Positions 1-8,914 of a stretch of 64,000 nucleotides of DNA are shown here, piece by piece. Within the stretch, counting starts at the first letter, position 1, and every line of letters starts with the position of its first letter. The notes under the pieces were generated by a model that had not been told where the DNA came from, ran no database searches, and was given only the letters and a program-made list of their open reading frames with translations. The stretch lies in the IMG/VR virus record IMGVR_UViG_3300030503_000315, positions 1-64,000 of that record; one strand, 5' to 3'. The stretch is from a virus. A program made the position numbers and the translations under genes.

Positions 1-1993
1 TTGGTGCGTAAATGGTTATGGTAGTTAGGCTGAGTGGAGCAATACCAAAGCTGTAGGCGTTGTTCCCGATGTCTGATGCTAGCCCATTTAAATATGCCGT
101 GGGGATTGCCGTGGGTAATGTGACTACCACACTGTTCACTCCGGATGCCACCGTAGCATTACCCCACATCTCGATCGTGCCATCCGGATTTGTGCGCCAT
201 CCAGGATTTGTTAGTGAGTTAGCAGCTACTCCCGTGACAGTTATGGTGCCGCTTGTATTTGTTAACCCAGTGCTAAACACTGGAGAACCACTCAGGTCCG
301 CATAACTTCCCGAAGTTGCAACTGCAGCGAACCCTGAGATTGAGGATGCCGTGAGAACAACCGCACCCGTTGAACCATTCACCGAGGTGACGGCAGCACT
401 CAGGGTTCCGCCACCAGTCACCACCAAACCAGAACCAACTATCACTCCACCAATAGTCGAAGTAGTAGCAGGAGGAATAGCAGTCGAAGTGGACACAGAG
501 ATCCATGTCGACCACGTGTTTGACGATTGAGCATAACGACGGAAGTACAAGCCTGCGTTAGTCGTATATCTCTGAATCAGATCCCCGCCAGTTGCCGTTG
601 TGGTAAACGGCTCAACATCCAACGTCCCACCTGTAGCAGTAGTAGGAGCATTCAGGAAGGTGGAAGCGTTCGCGTCCAGACCGAAGTATAATCCCGTAGT
701 TTGCAGAGTATTGAAATCTGTTGAGGCAGCAATCGCAGTCGGCGCGATAAGACCGATAACGTTCGGTGTCACCACAACATTGCCCGAACCATCTGGTGCT
801 ACACTGTTAACCGTCTTGACGGGAGAGAATCCGAGATCGATCGTACCATTCCCTGCAATGCTCAGGTTGCCATCCGGCGAAACAATCACACCACCAAGAG
901 TTGTCGTCGTAGCGGCAGGCAAAGTGTAAGCTGCAGGTGCTCCGATAAGCGAAGAGTATTCTCCGTTATAGGCGACGGCAGCGAAACCTGTGATATTGGT
1001 ATTATTCAATACCACAGCACCTGTCAAACCATTTACGGATATAACTGGTTGCCCTGAAGGACCAACGTTAAGGACGCCTGAGTCCGAGATCTCCAAAGTC
1101 GTGCCAACTATGATGCCACCCAAAGCAGATGTCGTGGCCACTGGTAAATTCACAATCGTAGTTGATAGTGACTGACGACCAAAGATCGTGATTGAATCTC
1201 CAACCACCGGGCTCTGCAGGAGGATAGACCTGAAGTTCAGAGTTGCAGACGAACCCGAGATCACAACCGACTGCACGTAACGACAGATACCGTAGTTAAC
1301 ACCGGAAGAGAATTCGACAACGATCTGCCCGAAGTACTCTGGATTGAATCCGGGTTGATAGTTGCCAAGCGCAATCGTAACTGATTGACTCGTGAATGAC
1401 GTGATAGGGATAACTGCCTGATTAGCAAATGCATAGGCATCGAAATTCCACAGACTGTTTTGGTCGGTGTAGGCCTGAAACGACGATTGCGCGCTCGATG
1501 CTCCACTAATTATGTACTGATTTGGAGTAGCACCATTGGGCGGAGGAAGCTGATCCACCGAGGCCAGGACCGGCACAACCGAGGTTGCTTCCGAAGTCGT
1601 AAGAGCCACCCACATAGAATAGCTTGTATTAACTACGGATAGGTATTCATCGATGCGAATCAGATTGCCGGGATCCCCTGTTACTGCAGTCTTCTGAATC
1701 AGGGAGTCGCCGGCCGCTAAGGCAAACAGGGTAGATCCAACAAATAACCCAATTTCTCCGAAGGCGAAAGGTCCAATGGTTGCATCGAGGTATGAAGTGT
1801 AGCAAACGACATTCGCGTTCACTACTACAGGAGCCGCTGGCACACCAGTATAAACTAGCGATCCATGTATCGCAGTGTCTGAGGCTTGCGGAATATACCC
1901 GAAGGCGGAACCAAGTTGAAACGATGTAACTGCCACAGGACCCTGACTCGATTCAACCAAAGCCTGGCCTGCTGTTGTCAAAACTACTTGCAT
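1..1993 (-). CDS. Tail fibre protein with pyocin-knob and gp53-like C-terminal domains (partial)
   Basis: The reading frame starts at ATG 1991-1993 and stays open to the left window edge, so at least 664 residues are present and the stop is missing. The N-terminus (MQVVLTTAGQALVESSQ) is paralogous to the fibre at 2934-5225 and probably forms the baseplate-attachment domain. The middle has beta-rich linker repeats of the type TLPAATTTTLGGVIV. Around 555-745 there is a pyocin-knob-like segment (DFNTLQTTGLYF ... WSTWISV). Near the edge is a gp53-type fibre C-terminal module (NPGWRTNPDGTIEMWGNATV). The role is host-receptor binding at the baseplate. It is the last visible gene of a minus-strand fibre operon. 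Confidence 0.85.
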   Translation of the reverse strand, partial: MQVVLTTAGQALVESSQGPVAVTSFQLGSAFGYIPQASDTAIHGSLVYTGVPAAPVVVNANVVCYTSYLDATIGPFAFGEIGLFVGSTLFALAAGDSLIQKTAVTGDPGNLIRIDEYLSVVNTSYSMWVALTTSEATSVVPVLASVDQLPPPNGATPNQYIISGASSAQSSFQAYTDQNSLWNFDAYAFANQAVIPITSFTSQSVTIALGNYQPGFNPEYFGQIVVEFSSGVNYGICRYVQSVVISGSSATLNFRSILLQSPVVGDSITIFGRQSLSTTIVNLPVATTSALGGIIVGTTLEISDSGVLNVGPSGQPVISVNGLTGAVVLNNTNITGFAAVAYNGEYSSLIGAPAAYTLPAATTTTLGGVIVSPDGNLSIAGNGTIDLGFSPVKTVNSVAPDGSGNVVVTPNVIGLIAPTAIAASTDFNTLQTTGLYFGLDANASTFLNAPTTATGGTLDVEPFTTTATGGDLIQRYTTNAGLYFRRYAQSSNTWSTWISVSTSTAIPPATTSTIGGVIVGSGLVVTGGGTLSAAVTSVNGSTGAVVLTASSISGFAAVATSGSYADLSGSPVFSTGLTNTSGTITVTGVAANSLTNPGWRTNPDGTIEMWGNATVASGVNSVVVTLPTAIPTAYLNGLASDIGNNAYSFGIAPLSLTTITIYAP

Positions 1994-2007
1994 TTTATAT
2001 CCTTTGA

Positions 2008-2934
2008 TTAGAAGCCGCCCGGGTTGGAAGATGTAGCTGCAAAATCATCTGTAGCTGTGGTAAGACTTGTTCCCGAAGTAACGACATTACCAGAGAAGGT
2101 ATAGACGTCGGTAACGCTTTGAGTCGTTGTCCCATCCGTGCCTCCACTAAAGAGACCGAAAGTGGGATTAGAAGCTGCCGCAAGATTATACCGAGCAGTA
2201 CCAAGATTTGTACCACTTACCCTAGCATCACTAGAATACGTTACAACACTAGTAGTAAGCTGAGGGACACTTGTTGAATTTGCGCCACCACCGAAAACTG
2301 CAACCGTTCCATTACCACAAGCTGCCAAATTACCTAAAGCTGTACCAAGGGAAGAACCATTGCTGGATGTGTTAGAGGTCAGGTTGTAGACACTTGAAAG
2401 TGCAGTCGGTCCGGAAGCTATTTCACCACCAGCAAAAATACCAGTTGTGGCATTCGATGCAGCTGCCAAGGTATAGCTTGCGTTGGTTAGATTTCCTCCA
2501 GCACCAACAATGGAACTTGAGTACGTATAGACATAGGTTACAGCAGTTATTGTCGAGCTTGAGCTGCTGGTATTACCTCCACCGAAAACTGCATTAGTTG
2601 AGTTTCCGCACGCCGCCAATTCGGCCGTGCCTGTTGTGAGGCTTGTACCCGGAGCTACGGTGTCTCCTGAGTACGTGTACGTATCGCTGACCGTTTCATA
2701 AACTCCACCCGCAGTTCGGCCGCCTGCAAAAATCCCTATACTCGTAGTCCCAGCTGCTGCAAGAAATAATCGTGCGGTCCCGAGATTTGTACCCGAAGAT
2801 AAAGCGTTGGTTGAATAAGTATATTTTTGAGAGGCGTTGGTAACTCCACCACTATTATCCCCGCCAGCGAAGAGGGCGAATCCCGCCTGGGCAATAACAG
2901 GTTTACCCCACCACGGATTATAGATAAAAGGCAT
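2008..2934 (-). CDS. Kelch-like repeat protein, probable fibre-associated beta-propeller
   Basis: The 308-residue protein is built almost entirely of six or so repeats of about 45 residues with the pattern FAGG...V..TYxYS......GTxL..AR..LAAA, which resembles kelch or beta-propeller blades. There is no signal peptide or membrane segment. The stop of the upstream fibre and this ATG overlap at 2934, so the two are translationally coupled, and a second fibre follows. A receptor-binding cap or fibre accessory protein is the likeliest role, inferred from repeat type and position. Ala/Ser/Thr/Gly-rich composition matches the flanking fibres. Confidence 0.7.
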   Translation of the reverse strand: MPFIYNPWWGKPVIAQAGFALFAGGDNSGGVTNASQKYTYSTNALSSGTNLGTARLFLAAAGTTSIGIFAGGRTAGGVYETVSDTYTYSGDTVAPGTSLTTGTAELAACGNSTNAVFGGGNTSSSSSTITAVTYVYTYSSSIVGAGGNLTNASYTLAAASNATTGIFAGGEIASGPTALSSVYNLTSNTSSNGSSLGTALGNLAACGNGTVAVFGGGANSTSVPQLTTSVVTYSSDARVSGTNLGTARYNLAAASNPTFGLFSGGTDGTTTQSVTDVYTFSGNVVTSGTSLTTATDDFAATSSNPGGF

Positions 2935-5225
2935 TACGTTGCCACTCCAAGTAAAGTGAACGTGACGTTCGCCAGCGTCGCATCTGCAGTAGCCGGAGCT
3001 AAAACAGTCAGGACCTGTCCGGGTGTTATCGATGCAGTTCCCGTCAAAGTGAACGTCGCTGTGGTTGCCGATGCAGCAAATACCATCGTGCCAATTGTCG
3101 AGCTATTGACTTGTATCGTGAATGTTGCACTAGCTGTAGGTGCAACGCCGGCAAAACCTTGAGAGGAACTGAAGTTCGCACTCCACGTAACAGTTCTAAC
3201 CGAAACCATCTCGAGGACGATCTGCGACGCGGTGTACGTTCCTGCAACGCCACCCGGGATATCGTAGTACTTGACGGCTGCTGCCGCAGTTGCAACTGCA
3301 GATGTAACGAATGCCGTCGAAGCTGCGACAGTATTATTCGTTCCGGCAATTGCCGTAGCAACTTCTGTGTTGCCCGCCGTGAAGTTATTCGTTCCTGTCC
3401 AGGTGTTACTTGAACCAACAAGAGCACCACCAACGCCTGAGACATCAGTAGACTCTAACACGACCGCGCCTGTTCGGGTATTGAACGATGTCACTCCGCC
3501 TGGAGACGTAACGCTTAGGACGCCACTTGTTATCGTCAATCCAGATCCAACGGTTATAGTTCCCGTTGTACTAGTCGTCGCAACCGGCACGCTAATTGTA
3601 CCAGCAGTTACGCTTATACCCGAACCAACGATTACCCCACCAAGAGTTGTAGTCGTGGCATCTGGTAAGGTATAAGTCGAAGCAGAGTTCGTTATCTCAA
3701 GGTTGCCATTCGAATCTGTAGACAGGGTGATGCCAGTGCCCGGAACAATCGTCTTCAACTTTATCGCGCCAGTCGTAGAGCCACTGTTGACGATAAGCGT
3801 CGTGCCCGAAGCATCATTGTTGTCCGTCGCGGAAACCACGACTGTTCCTGTCTGTCCACTAACAGAAGTCACCAAGCCTGAGGTGTTGAGCGAAAGTGTT
3901 CCGCCTCCGGTTACGCTAAGACCTGATCCAACTATAACACCGCCCAACGTTCCCACCGTAGCGGCAGGCAACGTATAAGGAGTAATCGTTACCGCTCCTG
4001 TCTCTCCATTCACCGAAGTGACTGGAGTGAAGCCAAGATCGATAACTCCAGTAGATGCGTTGATTGTCAGGTTCCCGTCCGAAGGGGCCTTGACGCCACC
4101 AAGCACTGAAGTTGAACCAATCGGCAAGACATATGGGCTCGGCGCACCAATCAACGCCGAGTATTCACCCGAGTATGCAACAGCGGCGAACCCTGAGATA
4201 TTTGTGTTGTTGAGAACAACAGCTCCTGTCAATCCATTCACGGAAGTGACGGGATAGGGGATATCCGCATAGTCAACACTTAGCAGGCCCGGTGTACTTC
4301 CACCAATCTCAACAGTCAGACCCGTGCCGATCTGAACCGTACCCAGAGATGTGTATGTTGCAGGATTAACCACAAAATCTGTGGTTGCGATTTGACGAAT
4401 GAAAACAGTTGCCAGATCTCCAACGGCAGGCTGTATAAGAATCGCCGTGTCGAAGTTGAATGTCGCGTAGATGCCAGATTCAACAACCGAAGTGACGTAG
4501 CGACACGTAGAGAACAGTGCGCCATTGGTGAACTCAAGAATGATCTGACCAATATAGGTCGGAATCATGTTCGACGTCACCTCGGAAGCCAGCACAGTTA
4601 TCGACATCGTATCCGAAGACACGACCGTGATCTGCGACTCTTGAGCGAACGCGTAAGCATCGAACTGCCACATAGAACTTTGGTCTGTGTACGCAAAGAA
4701 CGGAGACTGTGAGAATTCCGAATAGCCACTAACGACATAGACATTGGGAATAGCTTGCTGCGATTGTGGTAATAGATCCGGGGAGGCCAGGACCGCGACA
4801 CGGAAATCATTGTTCGACTGCGCCGTCTGAATCCACATGGAGAAATTCTGGCCGACCACATTAACATAGATGCTAATCGTGATTGCATTACCAGGAGGAC
4901 TCGTGGTCGAGGAAATCTTCTGAATCAATTCCGACCAGGCGACGAGAGCGAAGAGGACGCCACCCGTGGTGAATAATCCTAGCTCACCGAAATAGAAAGG
5001 TCCCAGTTCGTAATCGAGGACGACGCCATACATGACGGTGTTAGCCGATACGGTAACTGGCGTGCTTGGGACCCCGGAAAAGACAACACTACCATGGATA
5101 TTAGTGTCGGTTGGTGCGGGAACGTAGTTGACCGCAGAGCCAAGTTCAAAGGTTCCTAATGTTATTGGACCAGTACTTGATGCGAGTAAAGCCGCTCCCT
5201 GATTTGTGAGCTGGACGCTTACCAT
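2934..5225 (-). CDS. Tail fibre protein with tandem beta-repeats
   Basis: A 763-residue fibre. The N-terminal ~180 residues (MVSVQLTNQGAALLAS ... FYFGELGLF) match the N-terminus of the partial fibre at 1-1993 and are the likely attachment domain. The rest is a shaft of repeats such as VNGLTGAVVL, TLPAATVGTLGGVIVGSGL and FNTRTGAVVLES, ending in a beta-rich C-terminus of about 100 residues that could be the tip. The Shine-Dalgarno GGAGGAAG lies inside the end of the upstream endonuclease gene, which overlaps this start codon. It probably acts in adsorption. Repeats shared with the other fibres offer places for recombination. Confidence 0.85.
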   Translation of the reverse strand: MVSVQLTNQGAALLASSTGPITLGTFELGSAVNYVPAPTDTNIHGSVVFSGVPSTPVTVSANTVMYGVVLDYELGPFYFGELGLFTTGGVLFALVAWSELIQKISSTTSPPGNAITISIYVNVVGQNFSMWIQTAQSNNDFRVAVLASPDLLPQSQQAIPNVYVVSGYSEFSQSPFFAYTDQSSMWQFDAYAFAQESQITVVSSDTMSITVLASEVTSNMIPTYIGQIILEFTNGALFSTCRYVTSVVESGIYATFNFDTAILIQPAVGDLATVFIRQIATTDFVVNPATYTSLGTVQIGTGLTVEIGGSTPGLLSVDYADIPYPVTSVNGLTGAVVLNNTNISGFAAVAYSGEYSALIGAPSPYVLPIGSTSVLGGVKAPSDGNLTINASTGVIDLGFTPVTSVNGETGAVTITPYTLPAATVGTLGGVIVGSGLSVTGGGTLSLNTSGLVTSVSGQTGTVVVSATDNNDASGTTLIVNSGSTTGAIKLKTIVPGTGITLSTDSNGNLEITNSASTYTLPDATTTTLGGVIVGSGISVTAGTISVPVATTSTTGTITVGSGLTITSGVLSVTSPGGVTSFNTRTGAVVLESTDVSGVGGALVGSSNTWTGTNNFTAGNTEVATAIAGTNNTVAASTAFVTSAVATAAAAVKYYDIPGGVAGTYTASQIVLEMVSVRTVTWSANFSSSQGFAGVAPTASATFTIQVNSSTIGTMVFAASATTATFTLTGTASITPGQVLTVLAPATADATLANVTFTLLGVAT

Positions 5226-6463
5226 GGTCTTCCTCCACTCAGTCTGGTTAAAATGCGTCGTACCTCAATCTTACTATTAAGTGGATACATATCTACTTTT
5301 CCTTTAGGGTGTCCTATCGCAAGGACAAAAGTGGCCCCAGTTTCCCTGCACCACTTTATAGCCGAGTGAAATTTTTGGAGGTTTTTGTCTATATCCAAAC
5401 TAGCTGTGTACGTACTCTTAACTTCAAAAAGAATCCTTTCGCCGCTAGTCATCTCAACTAAAGCATCTGGGTAGTACCTTCTACTTTTGTCTTCGTGTTT
5501 ATAGTATAGACATGGTAAGTTTTTAGATTTCGTCCATAGTTTTGTTATCTCAGGCTCCAAATATTTGAGTACGAAAGGTTCATATCCCTGAACCCTATGT
5601 AGTTTTCCATTTATTCTTATGGATTTTCTTTTGTAACTATTTTTCTGTCTTTCAAATATTTCAGGATCCTGCGTCACCCACTTTACGCCATATCTTGCCT
5701 GACAGGTAGCTACACATTTCTGGTACCATTCTGGCGTCTGGGAAAACCAATCCACTTCATATCTTTCCTGAAATGTGGATCTAGTTTTTTCCTTGCAGGT
5801 TTCTAACTGAGTGACCCACGAGACTCCATATTTTTGAGTACAAGTTTGTCGAACTTTTTCGTACCAATCTTGTGTCTGTGAAAAATCCCGAACCCCATAT
5901 CTGTCTTCGATTGTCTTGTGTGCTTTCCTACTTAAGGATGGTGAATCAAAAGTAGAAGATCCACCATAACGTTTACGGTTTGTTTGCTTCCTCTTCTCTA
6001 TTACTGATTTGTCAAGGGATACATGGATCACACCTCTTATCCTTAGATGACTTTCCTCAATCTTTTGTCGAACTTCAGGAGAACCTGCAGCGCAGCTACG
6101 ACCACAATACTTGGCTTTAAACCCACCTTGAAAACTTATTTCTGAGTTCGGATTCCGGGTTGTCAACTCTGATCCACACCTGTGACACGTACTACGTCCT
6201 GGTTGAAGAAATTTGAATAGTTGTTCCGTACTAAATTTTGCGCCCAGAAATTTAGTAAGCCTGCGATGTAATTTGTAGTCTAGTTTTTCTGAGGTATACC
6301 ATAAAGGTTTGCCACCAATTCGGTTATCAAGAAACCACTCGTACGTTTCTTGCCGGTTATATTTTCCATCTATGTTAGGTTGAAGCTTCTTTGACACGAG
6401 TGATCTCCTTCTGAATACCATGAAATTTGATACCGCAACCAGTAAATATTCCTCAGACTTCAT
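5219..6463 (-). CDS. Homing-type endonuclease with RYGV repeats and PD-(D/E)XK-like C-terminal domain
   Basis: From ATG 6463 the protein is 414 residues; the frame is open to 6559, but that extension would overlap the divergent gene. A Cys cluster (CHRCGSEL ... KYCGRSC) precedes four to five repeats of about 35 residues with a core like RYGVxxxSQTxxWYEK. Such repeats are known from phage-encoded homing endonucleases and related proteins. The C-terminus has PDALVEMTSGERILFEVKS, a good PD-(D/E)XK signature of the TnsA/Vsr-like kind. Its stop overlaps the start of the fibre gene. DNA cleavage for self-propagation is likely; a role in packaging or defence is not excluded. The region is more AT-rich and less Ala-rich than the fibres, as in acquired genes. 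Confidence 0.65.
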   Translation of the reverse strand: MKSEEYLLVAVSNFMVFRRRSLVSKKLQPNIDGKYNRQETYEWFLDNRIGGKPLWYTSEKLDYKLHRRLTKFLGAKFSTEQLFKFLQPGRSTCHRCGSELTTRNPNSEISFQGGFKAKYCGRSCAAGSPEVRQKIEESHLRIRGVIHVSLDKSVIEKRKQTNRKRYGGSSTFDSPSLSRKAHKTIEDRYGVRDFSQTQDWYEKVRQTCTQKYGVSWVTQLETCKEKTRSTFQERYEVDWFSQTPEWYQKCVATCQARYGVKWVTQDPEIFERQKNSYKRKSIRINGKLHRVQGYEPFVLKYLEPEITKLWTKSKNLPCLYYKHEDKSRRYYPDALVEMTSGERILFEVKSTYTASLDIDKNLQKFHSAIKWCRETGATFVLAIGHPKGKVDMYPLNSKIEVRRILTRLSGGRPW

Positions 6464-6466
6464 AAG

Positions 6467-7411
6467 GTGCGTAGCATAGTGATAACGATAAAGCCCCTTT
6501 CTCAGCACGGAATTGCTCAGGATTTTCTGCAGACGTACAAGAAAATCCTGAAGGATCAAAAGTTCTATTCAAAGACGACACCAAGTCGCATCCTTTCTCT
6601 CCGTCCTTCCCAAATGCCGTTCTGTCCTCTTTCCGTATTCGTCAACCATGCCAAACATGGGATGTATAGGGAAGAGGATTTTTCCATGGCATTCTACACT
6701 CGAGTTGGCACCGTCGTGCATGAGGTGATGCAAAATTTCCTCTGCATGTCAGGCAAACTTCTAGCCGACTATCATTGCCGCGAATGTAATAAGTGGCATC
6801 GAATGTCTTACAAGACCGAGTGTTGCGGATTCCCCACCCAATATCATGAAGTCGAAATAGATTACAAAGGCATCAAGGGCCATATCGATGCTATCTACAA
6901 GGATCGAAATGGTAAGCTGTGGATCGTCGACTTCAAGACGACAAGCCTTGATGGTGCGAAGAAGAAACAGAAAGACCCGGGTGTCGTCTACAAGGAACAG
7001 ATAGAGACCTATGCAGTTCTCGTTGAGCTCCAATACGGGATAAAGATCGAAGGCTACGCGAACTCATTCGTCATCCGTGATAACCCGATCAAAAACGATC
7101 CGCCTATGTGGTGCACTCGTTTGACTCCGCAAATGCGTAAGAAGGTGTTGCGTCGCTTGAACAAGTACCGGAGAATTCATAGGGAAGTTCTGGACATCGA
7201 AACGAAGGCTGAGGCATTGAGTCTCCTTGAGTACGGACGTTGTTCTGATCCATGGTGCAAGGTGTGTACGATAAGTTCTGACGCGAAGTTAAAGCAGGAG
7301 CTACTGATGGCTTATAGGGTTGGAAAGACGAATGGTTATCTTCCCATTCGACAGATGGCTGAGAAGGCATTGGCTAAGGAAAAGAGGTCTAGGTCTAATA
7401 AGGAACAGTAA
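6467..7411 (+). CDS. Cas4/RecB-like PD-(D/E)XK exonuclease with probable Fe-S cluster
   Basis: A 314-residue protein opening the plus-strand operon. Catalytic motifs of the RecB/Cas4 nuclease family are visible: H85, GHID 138-141, VDFKTT with D155 and K157, and QIETY 178-182. One Cys near the start (C53 in MPFCPLS) and three near the end (C259, C264, C267 in CSDPWCKVC) fit the 1+3 arrangement that holds an Fe-S cluster in Cas4/AddB. An inserted C104xxC107...CC119-120 segment may bind zinc. Likely a DNA end-processing exonuclease for recombination or replication. The start is uncertain: GTG 6467 is used here, and GTG 6479 has better spacing from AAGGTG. Confidence 0.72.
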   Translation: MRSIVITIKPLSQHGIAQDFLQTYKKILKDQKFYSKTTPSRILSLRPSQMPFCPLSVFVNHAKHGMYREEDFSMAFYTRVGTVVHEVMQNFLCMSGKLLADYHCRECNKWHRMSYKTECCGFPTQYHEVEIDYKGIKGHIDAIYKDRNGKLWIVDFKTTSLDGAKKKQKDPGVVYKEQIETYAVLVELQYGIKIEGYANSFVIRDNPIKNDPPMWCTRLTPQMRKKVLRRLNKYRRIHREVLDIETKAEALSLLEYGRCSDPWCKVCTISSDAKLKQELLMAYRVGKTNGYLPIRQMAEKALAKEKRSRSNKEQ

Positions 7412-7427
7412 ATAAGGTAAATGAGAT

Positions 7428-7631
7428 ATGCAAATCAATGAATTCATTCAAGCAGAGAAGCAACTATTGGACGATTTCTTCTTCCACTATATGGAACGAC
7501 GAAAGCGAGGCAAAGAACAAACTATGTTCAAGCCTGAGGACCAATGGCTTGAACTGCTTGAGGAGTTTCTCATTAATCGAAGGAGTGTTTTAATTGAAGA
7601 AGACCAAGCCGAGTGTCAAACGGCAGCGTGA
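7428..7631 (+). CDS. Small hypothetical protein
   Basis: 67 residues, charged and mostly helical in appearance, with many Glu, Arg and aromatic residues (FFFHYMERRKRGKEQ). It follows the Cas4-like nuclease after 16 bases and overlaps the next gene by 38 bases. The start ATG follows AAGGTAAATGAG. I do not recognise a family; it is likely a small phage accessory protein. Confidence 0.6.
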   Translation: MQINEFIQAEKQLLDDFFFHYMERRKRGKEQTMFKPEDQWLELLEEFLINRRSVLIEEDQAECQTAA

Positions 7632-7833
7632 TCCAGAAGAGCTTACCATCACCCTGAGTCGTACTGTTCAGGTACGACAGTACGAACCCGTTACCGTTAC
7701 GATCACTGAACGACACAAGTTGCAAGAAGGCGAAAACATCGCCAACGTCAGACTCGAAGTCTATAATCAGATTGCGCCTAGCCTCGCGCGATTTATGGAC
7801 AAAGAGTTAGCTCGCTACTCTGAGGGAGAGTGA
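7594..7833 (+). CDS. Small hypothetical protein (TTG start)
   Basis: 79 residues. The TTG at 7594 is chosen because AGGAG at 7581-7585 sits eight bases upstream; no ATG serves the frame. The N-terminus is basic (MKKTKPSVKRQRD) and is followed by a regular beta-type stretch (ELTITLSRTVQV, EPVTVTITE). It overlaps both neighbours, as in a translationally coupled operon. No family recognised. Confidence 0.65.
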   Translation: MKKTKPSVKRQRDPEELTITLSRTVQVRQYEPVTVTITERHKLQEGENIANVRLEVYNQIAPSLARFMDKELARYSEGE

Positions 7834-7988
7834 TGTTAACCAAAGAACAAGTAGCTGCACTCGAAAGTGCCTGTGGACTTCTAGCTGGTCTTGGAAAATG
7901 GGATCATGCCAGAACCATACAATCCATGCTAAGGGAACATTTATTCTCAGAGAATAAAGAGGAAAGGGAACAGGATGGAAAATCTTAA
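7833..7988 (+). CDS. Small hypothetical protein, 51 residues
   Basis: The frame begins MLTKEQVAALESACGLLAGL and ends REQDGKS. Its ATG shares a base with the TGA of the previous gene, with GAGGGAG just upstream, and its end overlaps the next start by 14 bases. This coupling is the main evidence that it is real. It looks like a single helical hairpin. Function unknown. Confidence 0.55.
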   Translation: MLTKEQVAALESACGLLAGLGKWDHARTIQSMLREHLFSENKEEREQDGKS

Positions 7989-8361
7989 AGTCGCTCTAAG
8001 AGAGTATGATCTCAATAGGTCTTTCGCTCAACTTTGGGCGGACAAGCCGGCAGATGCATACATCGTTAAGGAAATAAGATTTAGTAAGATGCTTTGGCAG
8101 CATCTACTCGATGGTAAGGATGCAACTTTCCAAATCCATGCGGATCTTTACTCTGACCCAGAAAACGTACACAATGGTTTGGTGGGTAAAGCGTATGGCA
8201 TAGACCTGACAACCGAATGGACTATCGAACACGCATCAAAGATGACATGTTTACCTGGATACGTTACTTTATATTTATATGAACCAAAAGATATCCAACC
8301 AATAATCCCTCCTCAGCCTGTCAACCTTCTCAACCTAGCCCAACAGGTGACTTCACCATGA
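7975..8361 (+). CDS. MCP-domain-like small protein A (paralogue of the next gene)
   Basis: 128 residues. It aligns along most of its length with the next protein: VKEIRFSKMLWQHL against LEIRLSKEIFTHW, VGKAYGIDLT against LGTMLGIKLT, and a nearly identical end (VNLLNLAQQVTSP against DLVNLAKQVASP). Through that paralogue it relates to residues 240-310 of the major capsid protein encoded at 37170-38258. It has no signal or membrane segment. It sits in a row of five coupled mini-genes with capsid-like pieces. Its role is unknown; a dominant-negative, regulatory or decoy role is conceivable. The direct match to MCP is weak for this copy alone. Confidence 0.6.
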   Translation: MENLKVALREYDLNRSFAQLWADKPADAYIVKEIRFSKMLWQHLLDGKDATFQIHADLYSDPENVHNGLVGKAYGIDLTTEWTIEHASKMTCLPGYVTLYLYEPKDIQPIIPPQPVNLLNLAQQVTSP

Positions 8362-8738
8362 GTTACAGTTTAGACATTTTGGATTATGATGAGCACCAGG
8401 ATCTCAGCCAGATGATTCAGTGCATGTCGAATTATCAGAAAGCAAATCACGAGATTCTTGAGATTCGTTTGTCGAAAGAGATCTTTACGCACTGGGCAAA
8501 TACCAACGATCCACTTGTTACTGGATTTCTAGACCCTGTCGCCCGGGTTTCAGATATGGAAACTGGTTGGCTTGGGACGATGTTGGGAATCAAGTTAACG
8601 GGGACGATGTATGTTCCTCCACATCTTATTTCACATTTGCTTCCGCTTCCCGAATGGACTTACGCAGTTTTCTCCCGTCGTTTGATCCAACAGACGCAGG
8701 ATCTTGTTAACCTTGCCAAACAGGTAGCATCACCATGA
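8358..8738 (+). CDS. MCP-domain-like small protein B
   Basis: 126 residues. The stretch FLDPVARVSDMETGWLGTML aligns without gaps to the capsid protein stretch at MCP residues 264-283 (AIDPVARHELLLTGELGVMY). The match extends upstream (EIFTHWANTNDP against DIYQDIVGNTEF) and downstream (GIKLTGTMYVPPH against GCTITSDAYRFPEH). The ATG overlaps the previous stop (ATGA). It is therefore probably derived from, or shares a fold with, one MCP domain, but lies on the opposite strand in the replication operon. No function can be assigned. Confidence 0.65.
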   Translation: MSYSLDILDYDEHQDLSQMIQCMSNYQKANHEILEIRLSKEIFTHWANTNDPLVTGFLDPVARVSDMETGWLGTMLGIKLTGTMYVPPHLISHLLPLPEWTYAVFSRRLIQQTQDLVNLAKQVASP

Positions 8739-8914
8739 GACCAAGAGTAAAGGTAAGATCATCCAAATCTTCCTTCAAAGATTCCATGAAGGAATTCTAC
8801 GAGAATGTATGGATGAAGAAAGTAGATGAAGTCCTGGCAAGGATGTACCAAGATTCTACCTCTGGATTTACCGTAGAGAAAACAAAAGGTGGCACACTTC
8901 TAAGGAGAAAATAA
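8735..8914 (+). CDS. MCP-tag-bearing mini-protein C, 59 residues
   Basis: The product begins MRPRVKVRSSK, very like the MCP N-terminus (MVRQKVKVRASK). The body (DEVLARMYQDSTSGFTVEK) loosely resembles MCP residues 95-116 (GERMADSLYQTCNRQGFARK). The start overlaps the previous stop as ATGA and the TAA shares a base with the next ATG. The gene is below common length cut-offs, but coupling and tag make it believable. Function unknown. Confidence 0.55.
   Translation: MRPRVKVRSSKSSFKDSMKEFYENVWMKKVDEVLARMYQDSTSGFTVEKTKGGTLLRRK

Noticed and set aside
5219-6559. Start of the endonuclease at 6559
   Set aside because: Would overlap the divergent nuclease gene by over 90 bases; ATG 6463 avoids this.
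6467-7411. Reading the Cas4-like gene as part of a CRISPR adaptation module
   Set aside because: No Cas1, Cas2 or repeats nearby; gene context is phage replication.
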